Of a stretch of DNA of 64,000 nucleotides, positions 1 through 12,100 are shown in pieces (position 1 is the stretch's first letter; every line of letters starts with the position of its first letter). The notes under the pieces were generated by a model. That model did not search any database, had not been told where the DNA came from, and saw only the letters and a list, made by a program, of their open reading frames with translations. The position numbers and the translations under genes were made by a program. The stretch comes from Cryptomeria japonica (Eukaryota > Streptophyta > Pinopsida > Cupressales > Cupressaceae). The stretch covers positions 108,830,406 through 108,894,405 of the forward strand of contig NC_081415.1 of NCBI RefSeq assembly GCF_030272615.1. The letters are read 5' to 3'.

Positions 1-132
1 GATCCAAGATCTAACAAATCTTTGTCGGTTAACCTTCAAACTGACTTCCAAAGATCTAAAACAAGCTTTCAGACTACTACCAGGGGCAATGCAAGCTCTG
101 TTATTAATTTTCTTCCCCCTAAGGTGAATGCC

Positions 133-1323
133 TTAGTTACCAGATGAGTTTCCTACCGGTGTAGGAACATTTTGCTCCGTCAGTTGAGTAATCGGGGTAT
201 ATCCTTCAACCAAATGAACATCTGGGGCAATTGATTCTATTGGTTGAGCCTCAAACTTCATAAACCACTTATTCTCATGCTCCTTCCGAATGTCATGAAC
301 CTTCTGCTTTCCCTTCTCATTAGATTTATCACTTCTTGTTGGTAGGTTCTTGCTTTTGCAAAAAATAGCAATATGTCCTACTTTGTTGCATGCATAATAA
401 GTGACATTGTTCTTTTGAATTTCCTTACTATAACCTTGACCATTCCTTGACTTACATTGATTAGCCATATGTCCAAACTTTCCACATGCATGATATTTCA
501 CATTCATTCTACAATCTTCTATCCCATGACCATACTTCTTACAATTTGAACACTAACCGAGAATTGTATTATTATTTTGATTTTCTCTATTTCTACAATG
601 TCTTCCCATATGACCAAATTTATTGTAAACAAAGAGTCTACCATTAAATTAATGCGAATTGGGTTGCCTTATCGGTGACCTCTAATTCCGGTTGACCTTT
701 TGACTGAATGTGTTATATTGATTTGTAGTACCAGAGCTTTCTCCATGCTCAAATCCAAGACCTCTAGTGTCTCTAGTGTCCTTTTGATCCTTCAAAAATT
801 CATCAAGCTTAGCAGAACTAACCTTGAGCTTATCTTTGCATTCATTTGTAGAATCTAGATCTACTCTTAGGACTGTTACCATTGTTTCCAATTCTTTCTC
901 ATTGTTCTGTGATTGTACCAATTCAATTCTCAATACATCATTCTCATGTACCAACCTAATGCATTCCTTGGATCTATCTTTCAGAGATATAGCAATATTT
1001 TCTTCATTCTTCTTCTAGTCTTCAATCTCCTTGGACATCCTCATAGTTAGGGCTTGCATTTCATTCTTCATGACAATATTATCCTAACTCAACTTTTGAC
1101 ATTGTTCCTCAAGGGCATCCTTCTCTTCATCATCCTGGTTTTGTAAAATTTCCTTTATTTTAGCTTGGGTAGATGACAATCTATCTTGTAGAGTAAAAAT
1201 AAATTCCTTCGTAGATCTCAAGTCATCTTGCAACTTCATGTTCCTCAATCTTTCAACATCATAGTCTTCAAGTGCTTCTTGAAGTTCATTCCTTAAACTT
1301 ATCTCCATAGATTCTGGATACAT
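133..1323 (-). pseudogene. gag: Copia-like Gag with coiled coil and four zinc knuckles (A1)
   Basis: One reading frame of about 397 codons from an ATG 50 bases inside the LTR, broken by a few stops (about 1084, 1018, 682 and 555) but with no frameshift. The first two thirds is charged and heptad-like, hence coiled-coil. It is followed by a DTRGLGFE motif like that just before the knuckles in plant Ty1/copia Gag. Four CCHC-type units follow: the first has lost its leading cysteines, the second (CSNCKKYGHGIEDC) is intact, the third and fourth have Tyr for the first Cys. Gag normally packages RNA and builds the particle. The frame ends at 133 without entering protease or integrase, and the element leaves the window soon after. 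Confidence 0.8.
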
Positions 1324-1354
1324 GATCTTCCTCAAGCTGTTAGACTTACTCCGA

Positions 1355-1374
1355 GGCACCAAGCTCTGATACAA
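1355..1374 (-). other. Primer-binding site, initiator-Met tRNA type
   Basis: On the minus strand, TTGTATCAGAGCTTGGTGCC lies just downstream of the LTR end. TGGTATCAGAGC is the usual plant PBS complementary to tRNA-iMet; here the second base is mutated. The equivalent sites in copies A2 and A3 (31331-31350 and 45134-45153) begin TGGTATCA. Confidence 0.75.
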
Positions 1375-1376
1375 AT

Positions 1377-2577
1377 TGTTGGGATCCAAGAATACTCAGA
1401 GGGGGGGGTGAGTCAGTGTTCTACCGAAATGGATAAATTTAACCTTATTAATACAACAACTCAGCAACCGGTAAACATAAAAGCATATAACAATAAACAA
1501 GAATGCAAACACAAAGATGAACACCATAACACCATAAATTTATACTTGGAAAAACTCAAAGAGGAAAAACCACGATGGGATTGGAGACCCACAATATCTA
1601 TCCACTGATTAGTTGAATAAATATTACAATAAGGGGCATGCAGATGTAGGAAGGCCAACAACCTAGAGCACACTTCTCATCACAAAAGGAGTCTCACTTA
1701 CTACAAAAAACATCAAACAACAATCTAGAATGAAGATTGAACTGCAAGTATAGCATCTCCCATGCCTAAGTATAGTTCCAGTTAAGCTCAGTACTGGAGG
1801 CCTTAAACCTCTTCCACAAACCCAATTCAATCCCCTATAATCAACCAAAACCTTTGTATATGATTACAACATTGTTCGCATACATATAATCCCACAACCC
1901 ATACCATACATGATCTATAAAGAGATTTTACATCACATTTATACCAATCTAGAACCTAAACATTTAGTTCAACCACCTAAAAGATAATACAATAAATTCA
2001 TAACTTAAAACCGTAATCTAATGATCAACCAAGTTGGCCTAAGACCGAAACAACATAATCCAATCAATAATCCAACCAGTAACACATCGGGAGCATCAAC
2101 CCACATGTTACATAAATTGGTCCATAACCTAGCAGAATAATCACCAGACCTATAATAGGTCGCCATAGGCCAAATGAAACACCATGAACAACTGGAACAC
2201 AAACATGATAGCCATCAGCATCTAGATAACCTTCTGGAAGCTGCACCAATACCACTTATCAGATTCATCAAAAGATCTTCAACAAAGCGTTCCCAGTAAA
2301 ACCCTTACCGATAACCAAAAGGCTTACTAGAACAAATGATAGTATCTGAGTCATCAAATCCTAAACCAACTGAATATGATATGCATCAGAATACATGAAT
2401 AACAAATCCAAACCAATTCCATAGACCAAAGCATACCAGAGCATACCAGATCAATATCATAATCCAACCATTCTACCAGAACCAACCGAAAATCAGTAAA
2501 CAACCAAAACAACCGGTGTTGCCATCAATGACAAAACATCAATGCAACAGATAATCAATTCCTCCAAATTGCCAACA
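1377..2577 (-). repeat. 5' LTR of copy A1
   Basis: About 1.2 kb, bounded by TGTTGG...CCAACA. The left end carries the G-run seen in all family-A LTR ends (about 1396-1408), where the element end abuts the PBS. On the minus strand its first 60 bases match the start of the solo LTR at 56746 almost base for base. Apparent ORFs inside it are not coding. Confidence 0.85.
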
Positions 2578-3175
2578 AGATACACCTTGGAAAAATCCTC
2601 ATGAGGAAAAAACCAAGCCTCCAATTTAAGCATATACCCATGATGTATCAATCAACAATGCAACATTATAATACATGATCCATGAAAACCTTTGAACCCC
2701 AAACCATAAAAAAGAACTCAATGTGAACAAGTATGTAACCACACATCACATACCATGCTTCCAACCTCCACAAATGCTAACCTAGATAACTTGCTAATCT
2801 TTATCAACTACTGTGTGGTTGCTTTTATATAGTCAAGCACCCACAAATCCATCAAGTGGTATTAGATCAAAATTATGTACTAAAACCATGGGCTACATAA
2901 TCATTGACCCCACATTTAATATTAGGTACCCAATTTTCACCTTTTAAAAATCTTTCCCTAATATTAAATAAGTTTTCACTTTTTAAATATCTTTCCCCAA
3001 TATTAAATAATTGTAACATAATATATAATGTTACAATACAACTCATCAAGTGGCTTTGAGAATATTCAAAAGGAATTTCTACATGTTACACATCCACATG
3101 CAACTTACATCATAAATAAACTATTGCAATTATAAACATTATCATGCAAGGTGTACACCACCTATTTCCTCAACA
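2578..3175 (-). repeat. Partial LTR of another copia-like family (D), cut by A1
   Basis: On the minus strand the segment starts TGTTGAGGAAATAGG at 3175, has a TATA box (CTATATAAAAGC, about 2823-2834), then near the A1 junction a GGTTTTTTCCTC block like that near the 3' end of family-A LTRs. The end distal to the TATA box is missing because A1 inserted at 2577. A 39-bp AT-rich motif is tandemly duplicated at about 2933-3010. I infer an LTR from these signals; no second copy is present to confirm it. Confidence 0.5.
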
Positions 3176-3630
3176 AAAAAACTACTTTGATGGATTGAAT
3201 CTTACACACAAAAATCAAAACCTCATTGGTAGGTAGTGACAATGCAACAACACAAATTAATAATTGTTATCTTGTATAAAGGCATTTCATTCAAGAATTG
3301 TCTACCATGCCTAAAAACTAAATATAAAGGTAAAAAATTGTGGAAGTGGCAAGATGACAACGAGATAGAAATGAATGTTTTCTCGTTTTTATAATATTTT
3401 TAAAAAAATATCATAAATAATTTTATATGTGATTTTATAAACTTATTTAATTAAATTGAGAGGCATTTTACATTGGCAACATGAAGTGGATGTACATAAA
3501 ATGTATTTTTTGGAAGTATATCCTTATCTATTGAATGATAAATTATTATTTAATTTGTTAAAGAAAATTTTATTTTTTGGAATGATATTTGTATCTATGT
3601 ATTTCTTATGTTTTTTTAATATAATATAAT
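3176..3630. other. AT-rich spacer, nothing recognised
   Basis: Short ORFs only; no LTR, TIR or coding similarity noticed. It may be internal or flanking DNA of the truncated LTR to its left. Confidence 0.4.
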
Positions 3631-4826
3631 TGTAGGATCCTAAATTGTACTCCCTTACAATTTTGTCCTCATTTGGGCCCTCACCTTGGCGCTCATGTCC
3701 AGAGGCTTGATTGAAGCCCTAATTTTGCTCACACTATGCAAATATCTCATTTGTTCTAGCATGCACACTTTTTGCCCCCCATTTCTCAGTCCCTAATTGC
3801 CTAGGACCAGGGCACTGGCGCCGTAGTCCTCAGGTAGTCCTCAGGGACTAGAGCACCTAGTGCTCTGGTTCTCCCAATCAAGGCCCATTTTGGGGCCACT
3901 CAATGATAACATCATTTGGGCGGGAATGTAGATCTTGTGTTGGCTCATGTTCGAAAATTAATTTGTTTTTCGACAAGCATGTATAAAGGGAGGTCTATCC
4001 CTCTCATTTTGATAACCAAAAATTATGTTCAATCAATTCATTCAAGCAATCAAGCATTCAAATTCAAGTGAGCAAGCAATTAGTCTTCCTTTAAGAATTC
4101 GAGTAGAAGTAAGGTCAAGATTCAAGCATTAGAGTTGTCATTCATGTTCTATGTTTATGAAGACTTCGTGAAACCCTAATTCCTTGTGGAGACAAACAAA
4201 AATTCATAAAAGATATATCATTAGTGTTTTAGACATTATTCAACATCTCCCTCAAAAGGAGATCATTTTCATTATTGCAATTCAATTATATTTCATTTCT
4301 ATTTCATGGTTAATTCCAAAACCAAGGTTTGACCTATGGCAAACCCCTATTCCCAACCTATTTCCCTTCTTTATTGTGCACAAGAATAGGTACAGAGCTA
4401 CGATCTTCAGAATTGACTTTATTCATAGAGGCAAACAAGTTCCCCTTTGGATGGCAAAAAGTGTAGAGGATCAGAGCAATGGACATTTTGGTCCTGACAT
4501 TTGAGGAGCTCATTTTGGGAACAAATCTGAACACTCTTACATTGCTCAGATCTAGGTTCGTGGTTCGATCCAACAACTGTAGCTCACTGTTCACGTGTAA
4601 TCATTTTAATTTACACATTTACCCTGATTTCAACATTATTACAATTCAACTCAAAAGAGGGAATCAATTCAAAACCCCAATAAATCTAATAGGATTTCTC
4701 AACCACATCCTTGCTAATTTGAGGCTAGATCTATTAGGTTCACCCCTCTTTTTATGTAATGGTCCCTAAGCCTAAAATTAGTGGTTTTTACATCTAATGG
4801 TGGAACCCTATTTTTTCACCATTACA
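3631..4826 (+). repeat. Solo LTR, related to family G
   Basis: Runs from TGTAGGATCC to ACCATTACA and is flanked by a perfect 5-bp TSD, ATAAT (3626-3630 and 4827-4831), with no internal region: a solo LTR left by LTR-LTR recombination. It shares family-G LTR landmarks: a GC-rich repeat block with the ACCAGGGC theme (about 3808-3875), TATA box TGTATAAAGGG (about 3980), and a stretch with AAACCCC and GAGGCAAACAAG corresponding to 48100-48240. It is clearly diverged from both G copies here. Confidence 0.85.
3979..3990 (+). promoter_or_regulatory. TATA box of the solo LTR
   Basis: GTATAAAGGG sits about 350 bases into the LTR, where the U3 promoter is expected. The corresponding family-G sequences are GTATATAAAC (minus strand, about 17824 and 24641) and the weaker GTATTTAAG (about 53876). 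Confidence 0.5.
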
Positions 4827-4871
4827 ATAATATTTTTTTTGTCATAACCCACTTTTTGGACCTTGATATGA

Positions 4872-4966
4872 CTTGTTGTTGTTGTTATTATTATTATTAT
4901 TATTATTATCATCATCATCATCACTACTACTACTACAACTATGCTTATTACTATTATTTTGAATTT
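4872..4966. repeat. Compound trinucleotide microsatellite
   Basis: Consecutive runs of TTG, TTA, TCA and TAC triplets just right of the solo LTR. The apparent poly-Tyr/His ORF across it is a by-product of the repeat. Confidence 0.9.
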
Positions 4967-5828
4967 CATGAGTAATGATGAGAAATAATAAATAGAATGG
5001 GGTTGAAGCTATTTTAAATAAAAATAAAAATTAAATAGTGGGACACACTCTCGAGGCCGTAAACCTATTTGGAAATTTATATTTCTCGATGGAAATTGAA
5101 TAAGGATGGAATTATATTAAAAGAAGAGTTAATAAGTGGTGACTCAATCATAAGGACATAAATTTATTTATTCAACATATTAATCAAGCACATGTCGTAG
5201 GAGAAAATGAGAAGATTCTAGAAGCAAATTTTGAATTTAGATTTTAAATGCATGGTCAAATGCAACCACCACTATGACAAGTTGTAAGGAATATATGTTT
5301 CATGAAAGAATTTCAAATTCAAATTTGAAATATTCATGTAACCCCCACTATCCCATCAATGAATTTTGCATGAAGACAATTTTGGAAAAGAATCTCTAAT
5401 TTCAATTAATTCTTTCGATAGTGGAAATGGTGCACCTTTTCTATATAATGTATGGTAAACTTTTGAAAAGGGGAAATTGGAATATGTTATTTTTTTGTGA
5501 TAGAATAATCTTGGAAATTTTTTTAGTTTCAATATCATATTAATGGTAGGAGAAATTCGTAGGGATATTGCAGGATTTTAGGAAGCTTGTGGAAGATCTC
5601 CACCAGGCTGCAAGGCATGGATCAAAGAAGGTTAGCTAGGATACGTGAGGATTCAGCATCAAGATCCTTCCTTTGAATCCAGGTTTCCCTCTAGCTAATT
5701 CTCTTGCTTGCTTTTTCTTTCAAAAGAAATCACGTAATAAATTTGCTTTTCCATCCAAAGAAATCTTTTTCTTTAATTCTACTCAGTTTTTTTGATTGCA
5801 TGTAGGAAATAAAATTGTTAGTAGATTC
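4967..5828. other. AT-rich stretch, nothing recognised
   Basis: Only short, low-complexity ORFs. A more GC-balanced patch at 5560-5700 (around GGAAGATCTCCACCAGGCTGC) may be a repeat remnant, but I cannot name it. Confidence 0.3.
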
Positions 5829-6208
5829 CTTTCAAAATATAAATATTGTTATTTGATTTTTTTATTTATTTATTTTAGAAATCCTCCTACTTGCTTTTTT
5901 TTTTTCAAAAAATCAGATTTTTTAAGAGTGGAAATATATTTTGTAAAATAAATTCATTTCTGTGTATTTTGGAAATAAACTCATCTTTGGAAATATATTC
6001 ATCTATGTATATTTTTTTCCTTCAAAATATAAATATTGTCATTTGATTTTTTTATTTTTATTTTAGAAATCCTCATTTTTTTTTGTTTTTTCTTTCAAAA
6101 AAATCAGATTTTTTAAGAGTGGAAATATATTTTAGAAAATAAAATCATCTCTATGTATTTTGGAAATATATTTTGGAAAATAAACTCATCTCTGTGTATT
6201 TTGGAAAT
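5829..6208. repeat. 190-bp direct duplication
   Basis: The segment starting TTCAAAATATAAATATTGT at 5831 recurs at 6021, exactly 190 bases on, and stays similar through the T-run, AAATCAGATTTTTTAAGAGTGG and the first minisatellite units. Confidence 0.85.
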
Positions 6209-6425
6209 AAATTCATCTCTATGTGTTTTGGAAAATGAATTCATCTCTATGTATTTTGGAAATAAATTCATCTCTGTGTATTTTGGAAATAAATTCATCT
6301 CTGTGTATTTTGGAAATAAATCATCTCTTGTGTATTTTGGAAATAAATAATCTCTTGTGTATTTTGGAAATATATTCATCTCTTATATTTTGGAAATATA
6401 TCCATTTCCGTGTATTTTTAGAAAC
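5940..6425. repeat. Minisatellite, about 24-27 bp unit
   Basis: More than a dozen imperfect units of TGTATTTTGGAAATAAATTCATCTC in tandem, with length variants. Both strands give open frames of repeating peptides because the unit is often a multiple of three; these should not be called genes. Confidence 0.92.
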
Positions 6426-8470
6426 ATATTCATATTCATTTTTGTGTATTTTTATACGATCAATTAAATTTAAATTTTGTTTAAAGTTTATTTATAATTT
6501 GCTTAATATTAATGTATTAAATGTTAAAATTAATAATTAAAATTTATTAAATTATTAATTTATTTGTTAAATAGATATAATTAAATTTTATTGGAATATT
6601 AATTATCTTTTTCTATTTTTTATTTTTTTTGAAGTTTTAATTAAGGCAAATCAAATAGTTGAAATAACTTTATATTTTAAGCAATCCAAATAATTAATTT
6701 ATATTCTCCATCCTTCAAGTTATTAAAATGTAATTGGTACCTTGGGGATTATTATTTTAATAGGGAAATTAAGGTTAATTCTTAAGCTAGTACTAATTAT
6801 TTTCTTAATCAACATTATCTTTATTATAGGTTAAGTTACTTACCCTCATTGACCAATAAATATAAATGAGAATATTTATAGAGTATTAAGATCATAATTA
6901 TTCCTTTCAACGAGTAGAACATTAAGCTAATATTCCAGTTTGAATGAAACTTATTGTAGTACCCCTGCCCTAATCAGATTTTTAAATCAATTTGACCTTG
7001 GTTGACTTCTAAGTTGCTTTCTTGGATGGTTGATTTATCATGTTGTAATGTTATAGTCAAGTATTATGCTTATTGTGTGTACCTGTAAATGTTGTTTTCA
7101 GATCGATTCTTATGTAAGATTAGTTGTTCTTCTGATTCATGTTATTAATCTTGGGCTAACACTTTCTTTCAATATATATGTATGCATGTGTGGTTCATTG
7201 TTGCAGGAGATTGCAGGTATAGTATCGTATAGGTATGAGGTTCGTCTCCACCTGGCTTCACAGGTTTGAGTGTACCTTATTGGTCCAAGGAATTAGATTA
7301 GGTAGTCATAAGACCCTACGTTTTACCCTAGTCGTGCTCAAGTGAGCGTCGCCAGTTTTCCCTTTGGTTGGGTATGCAGGTTGTGTATTGGTTTGACTTC
7401 TTGAGTTGCGTGTTGTGTGTGTGGTGAAAATTGATTATTAAATTCTAAGTATTTAAATTAGATTAAATATGTTTTTATGCATTTGTAAATTAAAGGGACT
7501 AAATTAAATAGGACCCCTTTGTGTGATTAATCATTAATCAGATTGCTAAATTCATGTTTGTAGCAAGTTTGGTTAAATGGTTATTTTTAAATGATGAATT
7601 CATTAAGTATATGCATTTTAAAAGGAAAGCTTAAATAGTATTTGAAAATAGAAATATCTTACCCTCTTTGGCATTTTAAAATAGAAATGTTAGTTTTAAA
7701 TTAATTGAGAAAATCAATTTTGGAAGAAAAGAAATTTTTACATATTGAATTGTTTGGAAATGATTTTATTTGGGGAAAAATATTTTCAACCAAAAAAATG
7801 GACTTTTGGTCAAAATTGTCTTTTTAACCTAGGTTTTGAAAAATATTGGGGAGAGTTATTTTTGGAATGGAAAATTTTGGGCATTTGTGGGAGAAGAAAT
7901 TTCTTGAGCTTGCAGGTTGGGCTCTTCATCAAATCATTCCTACGATTGTTGATAGAGGTTGGATTCTTGTTTATCTCTTTGGTTTTTGATTAAAAGAGAT
8001 TGAATTGATTTAGAAGAAATCTGGTTGTGCTTGTTTGAAAATCTCATAAATTTGTGGAATAAGGAAGAGATGTAGTAAAATCTTGAATTTGAATCCTCCT
8101 TGCTTTCATTTTCAACCTCCAGATCAATTATTGGTTGTTCAAATTGATTTTTATATTGAAAATGGGTGTGTAGGTTTTGGTTAAGAAATTTCATTTTGAA
8201 TCTATTATTTTGGTTCATAGATTGTGAAATTAGTCTATATTTGGCAAAATTGGTTGGAGGATTGTGTGTAAATTGATTTCATTTGCCCAAATATGGAATT
8301 TTGTTGAAGAAATTTTCCCAGTTTTAGCTTTCTGGGACTGGTTATTGAAAATAAATAAATATTGGAAATCATTGTTATTCTAGAAATTTATTTAATTTTG
8401 GGTCTCAGTCTGAAACTGTGCAATAAATTGGGGGTTTTCTATTTTTTTAAGAAAAAAAAAAGAAAAGAAA
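6426..8470. other. AT-rich DNA with possible LTR remnant
   Basis: No coding similarity seen. TGTAGTACCCCTGCCC at about 6956 resembles an LTR start, and 7200-7420 is GC-balanced like the middle of a gypsy LTR. It could be the left part of the family-H LTR whose right part is at 16570-16945, with the LINE inserted between, but the resulting length would be unusually large, so I leave it open. Confidence 0.25.
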
Positions 8471-8609
8471 ATATAATTGTACCCCCATGTGGTAGGGTAT
8501 ACCCCACCACATGGGAGGGCAACGACCTGCAACCATTTGGTAGCGTCTGCCACCATTAACCATCCCTTGGGGAAAGGGAGGCCCACGTGGGTCTACCCTG
8601 ATATAATTG
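8471..8609. mobile_element. Candidate 121-bp MITE-like insertion with 9-bp TSD
   Basis: A GC-rich 121-bp block (8480-8600) in AT-rich DNA is flanked by perfect 9-bp direct repeats ATATAATTG (8471-8479 and 8601-8609). Its ends are roughly inverted: TACCCCCATGTGG at the left against TAGACCCACGTGG read inward from the right. Inside lies a hairpin (8484-8515). A 9-bp TSD fits Mutator-like elements, but the inverted ends are short and imperfect. Confidence 0.5.
8484..8515. repeat. Inverted repeat within the candidate MITE
   Basis: CCCATGTGGTAGGG and its near complement CCCCACCACATGGG are separated by a few bases, giving a strong potential hairpin. Confidence 0.8.
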
Positions 8610-8627
8610 CTATTTTATTTTTTAACA

Positions 8628-9069
8628 TATATATATTAATAGTTTTTAATATTATTTAATTCAAAAGATTATTAAATAGTAATTGGTTATTATCTAATTA
8701 TTAATTAATGTATATAAATAAATACATGTTATATAATTTCTACTTTGGAATTACACCAAAAACCAGGTTCATCCGGAGCCTCAAAGGGCCTCAAAAATTA
8801 CAATGAAAATTAAACAAACATAAAAGGGAAATTGATCCTACACCACTATATATATATTAATAGTTTTTAATATTATTTAAATTAAAAGATTATTAAATAG
8901 TAATTGGTTATTATCTAATTACTAATTAATGTATATAAATAAATACATGTTATATAATTGCTACTTTGGAATTACACCAAAAACCAGGTTCATCCGGAGC
9001 CTCGAAGGGCCTCAAAAATTACAATGAAAATTAAACAAACATAAAAGGGAAATTGATCCTACACCACTG
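8628..9069. repeat. 221-bp tandem duplication at LINE 3' end
   Basis: Two adjacent copies (about 8628-8848 and 8849-9069) differ at only a handful of bases. Each holds about 120 bp of AT-rich flank then about 100 bp of likely LINE 3' UTR (containing AACCAGGTTCATCCGGAGCC). Near identity means a recent event, younger than the LINE. Confidence 0.92.
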
Positions 9070-9108
9070 GGTGTTCTTGCATCATCCTATCTTCTAGCAT
9101 TAACTTGT

Positions 9109-12100
9109 CTAAAGTTTCAAGATAATCAAGAGGTAGACCATCCCTTCCACTAAAATCCCAACATCAACATGCTCTAAAGCCCACTTGGCCAAACAATCAG
9201 CCACTCTATTCCACTCCCTGGGAATATGACAAAAGGAGACAAATTCCAATGTATTACACATTTGTAAAATCTGTCTGACCATAGAAGCTAGTAATTGCCA
9301 ACTCACATCATTCAAATTTTGTTTGTTCAACATGTCCACAATAATTTGAGAATCTGACTCACAAATAATCTTCCTCCATCCTAAAGAACAACCTCACTCA
9401 ACAACAATCTTAATAGCCAAGGCCTCCATAAGGTTGTTAGAAGAGAAACAAAAAACTGCACAACCATCATCACTTCTACCTATACCTCCAATGCCTGCAT
9501 GTCCAGGATTCCCACGGGAAGAGCCATCTGTATTAATTTTTAAGATTCCCACACAGGAGGGGGAATCCACCTTCCATCTCTACTTATCCGCTTCTTTGCA
9601 TGTCGAGATCTATTTCTAGCAGCACAGTCCATTTTAATGTTTTTCAATTGCAGATTCCTTACAATAGCATAATCACTCAGATCAACATTTTCAGATAAAT
9701 TGCACTTAGCCAAGATTGTCTCTTGAAGCCTATTAACTATCTTCTGCCACAACTAAGGACTCCCTATATGTGAATCACAAAAGACCCTCTGATTCCTTTC
9801 CAACCATAAATTCTAGATAATAAGAGCTAGCCCAATAGCTCAGGCCATTTGAAGAAAAGAGGTCTTTGCTAGGGGTCTGCCCAAGCTATCCAAACATTCA
9901 ATTAAGGAGGTAGCATGAAAATAAGCATGTTGCCAAGCCTCCCACCACTTGTGCCAAATCTCCCTAGAGAAAGGGCATAGAAAAAACAAGTGGGAGTAGT
10001 CTTCCTCATTATGTATACAAAGATAATAGATAGATGGTCCCTGGAAGCCTCTCTTACGAAGATTCTCCCACGTGAGGCATTTCCTTTGAACAACCAGCCA
10101 TAAGAAGAAATTACATTTCGGCCAAGAGAAGCTATTCCAAACCTTCTTCCTCCAGGGAACATCTGTCAGCCATGCAATTGCCTATCAAGCTGAGCATAAC
10201 CTTTAGCAACAAAAAACTTGCCTTTTGGATTAGGACTCCAAGCCAAATTATCTCTCTCCTTGAGGGAACTACATAACCTACCCTCTAAGATATTAACCAA
10301 CACCACATGATCTTCATCCGAACCACCCAAGGGCCATTCAAGAGGATCCTTCCAACAAGTCACCTCAACCTATCCAATGCGCCTAACTGTTTTAAAATTC
10401 TCCACCTTAACCCATCCAACATTAGTGAAAATGTTGGAAAGAGGTTGAAGCTGTGGATCACTAGATAGAATGGTAGGGTGACCATCCCAAGAGTCCTGCC
10501 AAAAAAGAGCTTTAGAGCCTCTATTACAAATCCAGAAAATGCCACCTTTAATAAGTTGGACACCTTTTTTAAGAGTATCCCAGATACAAGAGCCCCTGCC
10601 CACTAAACTAAGATGAGGCACCTCATGATCATTAGCACTAGGGAAATACTTATGGGTTAAAATCTTGGCCCAATCCTTATCCTGACTGTTACACCACCTC
10701 CAATACAACTTAGTCACCAAGGCCTTGCTAACCAAAGCAATAGATCTGAGGCCAAGACCCCTAGCATATCTCAGTCTACAAATAGAGTCCCATTTAACTA
10801 AACTCCACTTAGAAGAAAGAAAACTACCAAACCAAATAAATTGACGGGAAAGAGCATCGAACTCTCTCACAAAGATAGAGGGGGGAACCTACACAAAACA
10901 CCTATAAATAGGAAGTGCTTGCACCACAATCTTCAACAAAGTCACTCTTCCAGCAGAGGATAGCCACCTGTAAGTCTAATGATTAACCTTACAATGAAAT
11001 TTATCCAAAATTCCTTGCCAAAAATCTCCATGCCAAACCTCTAAATCTAAAGGAATCCTGAGGTACAACAAAGGAAGGTACCTCGTTTGAAATCTGAGGA
11101 TCTTGGCAATCCTTTTGAATAAGCCGAGGGGTATTAAAGAAATATATGGATGATTTATCTTCATTAATTTTTTGACGTAAGGTTTTGCAATAGATATCCA
11201 AAGCTCTCCTAAAATTCACTGCCTCATTGATTTTGGCCCTGCCCATCAAACCTGTGTCATCCACAAACTGAAGATGGGAGTAGGGAGGTAGAGCATTACT
11301 CAAACTCTAGCCTTGAATAAGACCATATCTCACTTGGGAAGTGAGAAATTTTCCAAGGCCTTCAACCATGAGAATAAATAAATAGGAATATAAAGGGTCC
11401 CCTTGCCGAAACCCCCACAAAGTGCTAAACAATTTTGAGGGTTCCCCGTTAATAATAATTGAGAGAGAGGTAGAATTCACACAACTAAGAACCCAATTCA
11501 CTAACTCTTCTCCAAAACCAAAAGCCAAAAGGATCTTCTGTAAGAAATCCCAACTCACCTTATCATAAGCTTTGACCATGTCAAGTTTAATAAACATAGC
11601 CTTCTCCTTAGAGGAAGCCATCAAATGAATAGCCTCCATTGCTATCACAACTCTATCAAGGATCTATCTTCAACTAATGAAACCACCTTGCTCCTTAGAA
11701 ACCAAAGTGTAGAGGAGAGGTTTGAGTCATTCAACAATCAATTTAGTGATTATCTTGTAAACAACATTACGTAAAGCAATAGGCTTGTACTAATCCAAGC
11801 TATTAGCCCCCTCCTTCTTAGGAATGAGAGCCAAGAAGGTAGAATTCATATATTTGAGTATTTGTTTATTCCTATGAGATTCTTGAACCACATTTAGAAG
11901 ATTATACTTTATAATCTCCCAAAATTCTTGAAAAAACAATAGGAAACCCGCCAGGGCCAGAAGCCTTGCCTTTTTTCATTTGAAACACAACCCCCTCAAG
12001 TTGAGACAACAAAATGGGGAACAAGAGAGCATCATTCATTTCAATAGAGACAAGAGGGGGAATACAGTTCAAGATGGCCCTCTATTCCACCATAACTTCA

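Larger units (their letters stand above)
1..2577 (-). mobile_element. Family-A LTR retrotransposon, 5' part (copy A1)
   Basis: The 5' LTR, primer-binding site and gag region of a minus-strand LTR element; the rest lies beyond the window's left edge. It shares Gag architecture and layout with the copies at 30975-37453 and 38863-46270. Its LTR groups with the solo LTR at 56746-57963, which starts with nearly the same 60 bases. The element truncates an older LTR at 2578-3175. Its TSD would be AGATA (2578-2582), but the other side is not in the window. Confidence 0.85.

Noticed and set aside
4781-4975. ORF ending in poly-Tyr/His
   Set aside because: Translation of the trinucleotide microsatellite.
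6113-6540. Repetitive ORFs on both strands (FPKYTEMN- and SSLCILEI-type peptides)
   Set aside because: Explained entirely by the 24-27-bp minisatellite.
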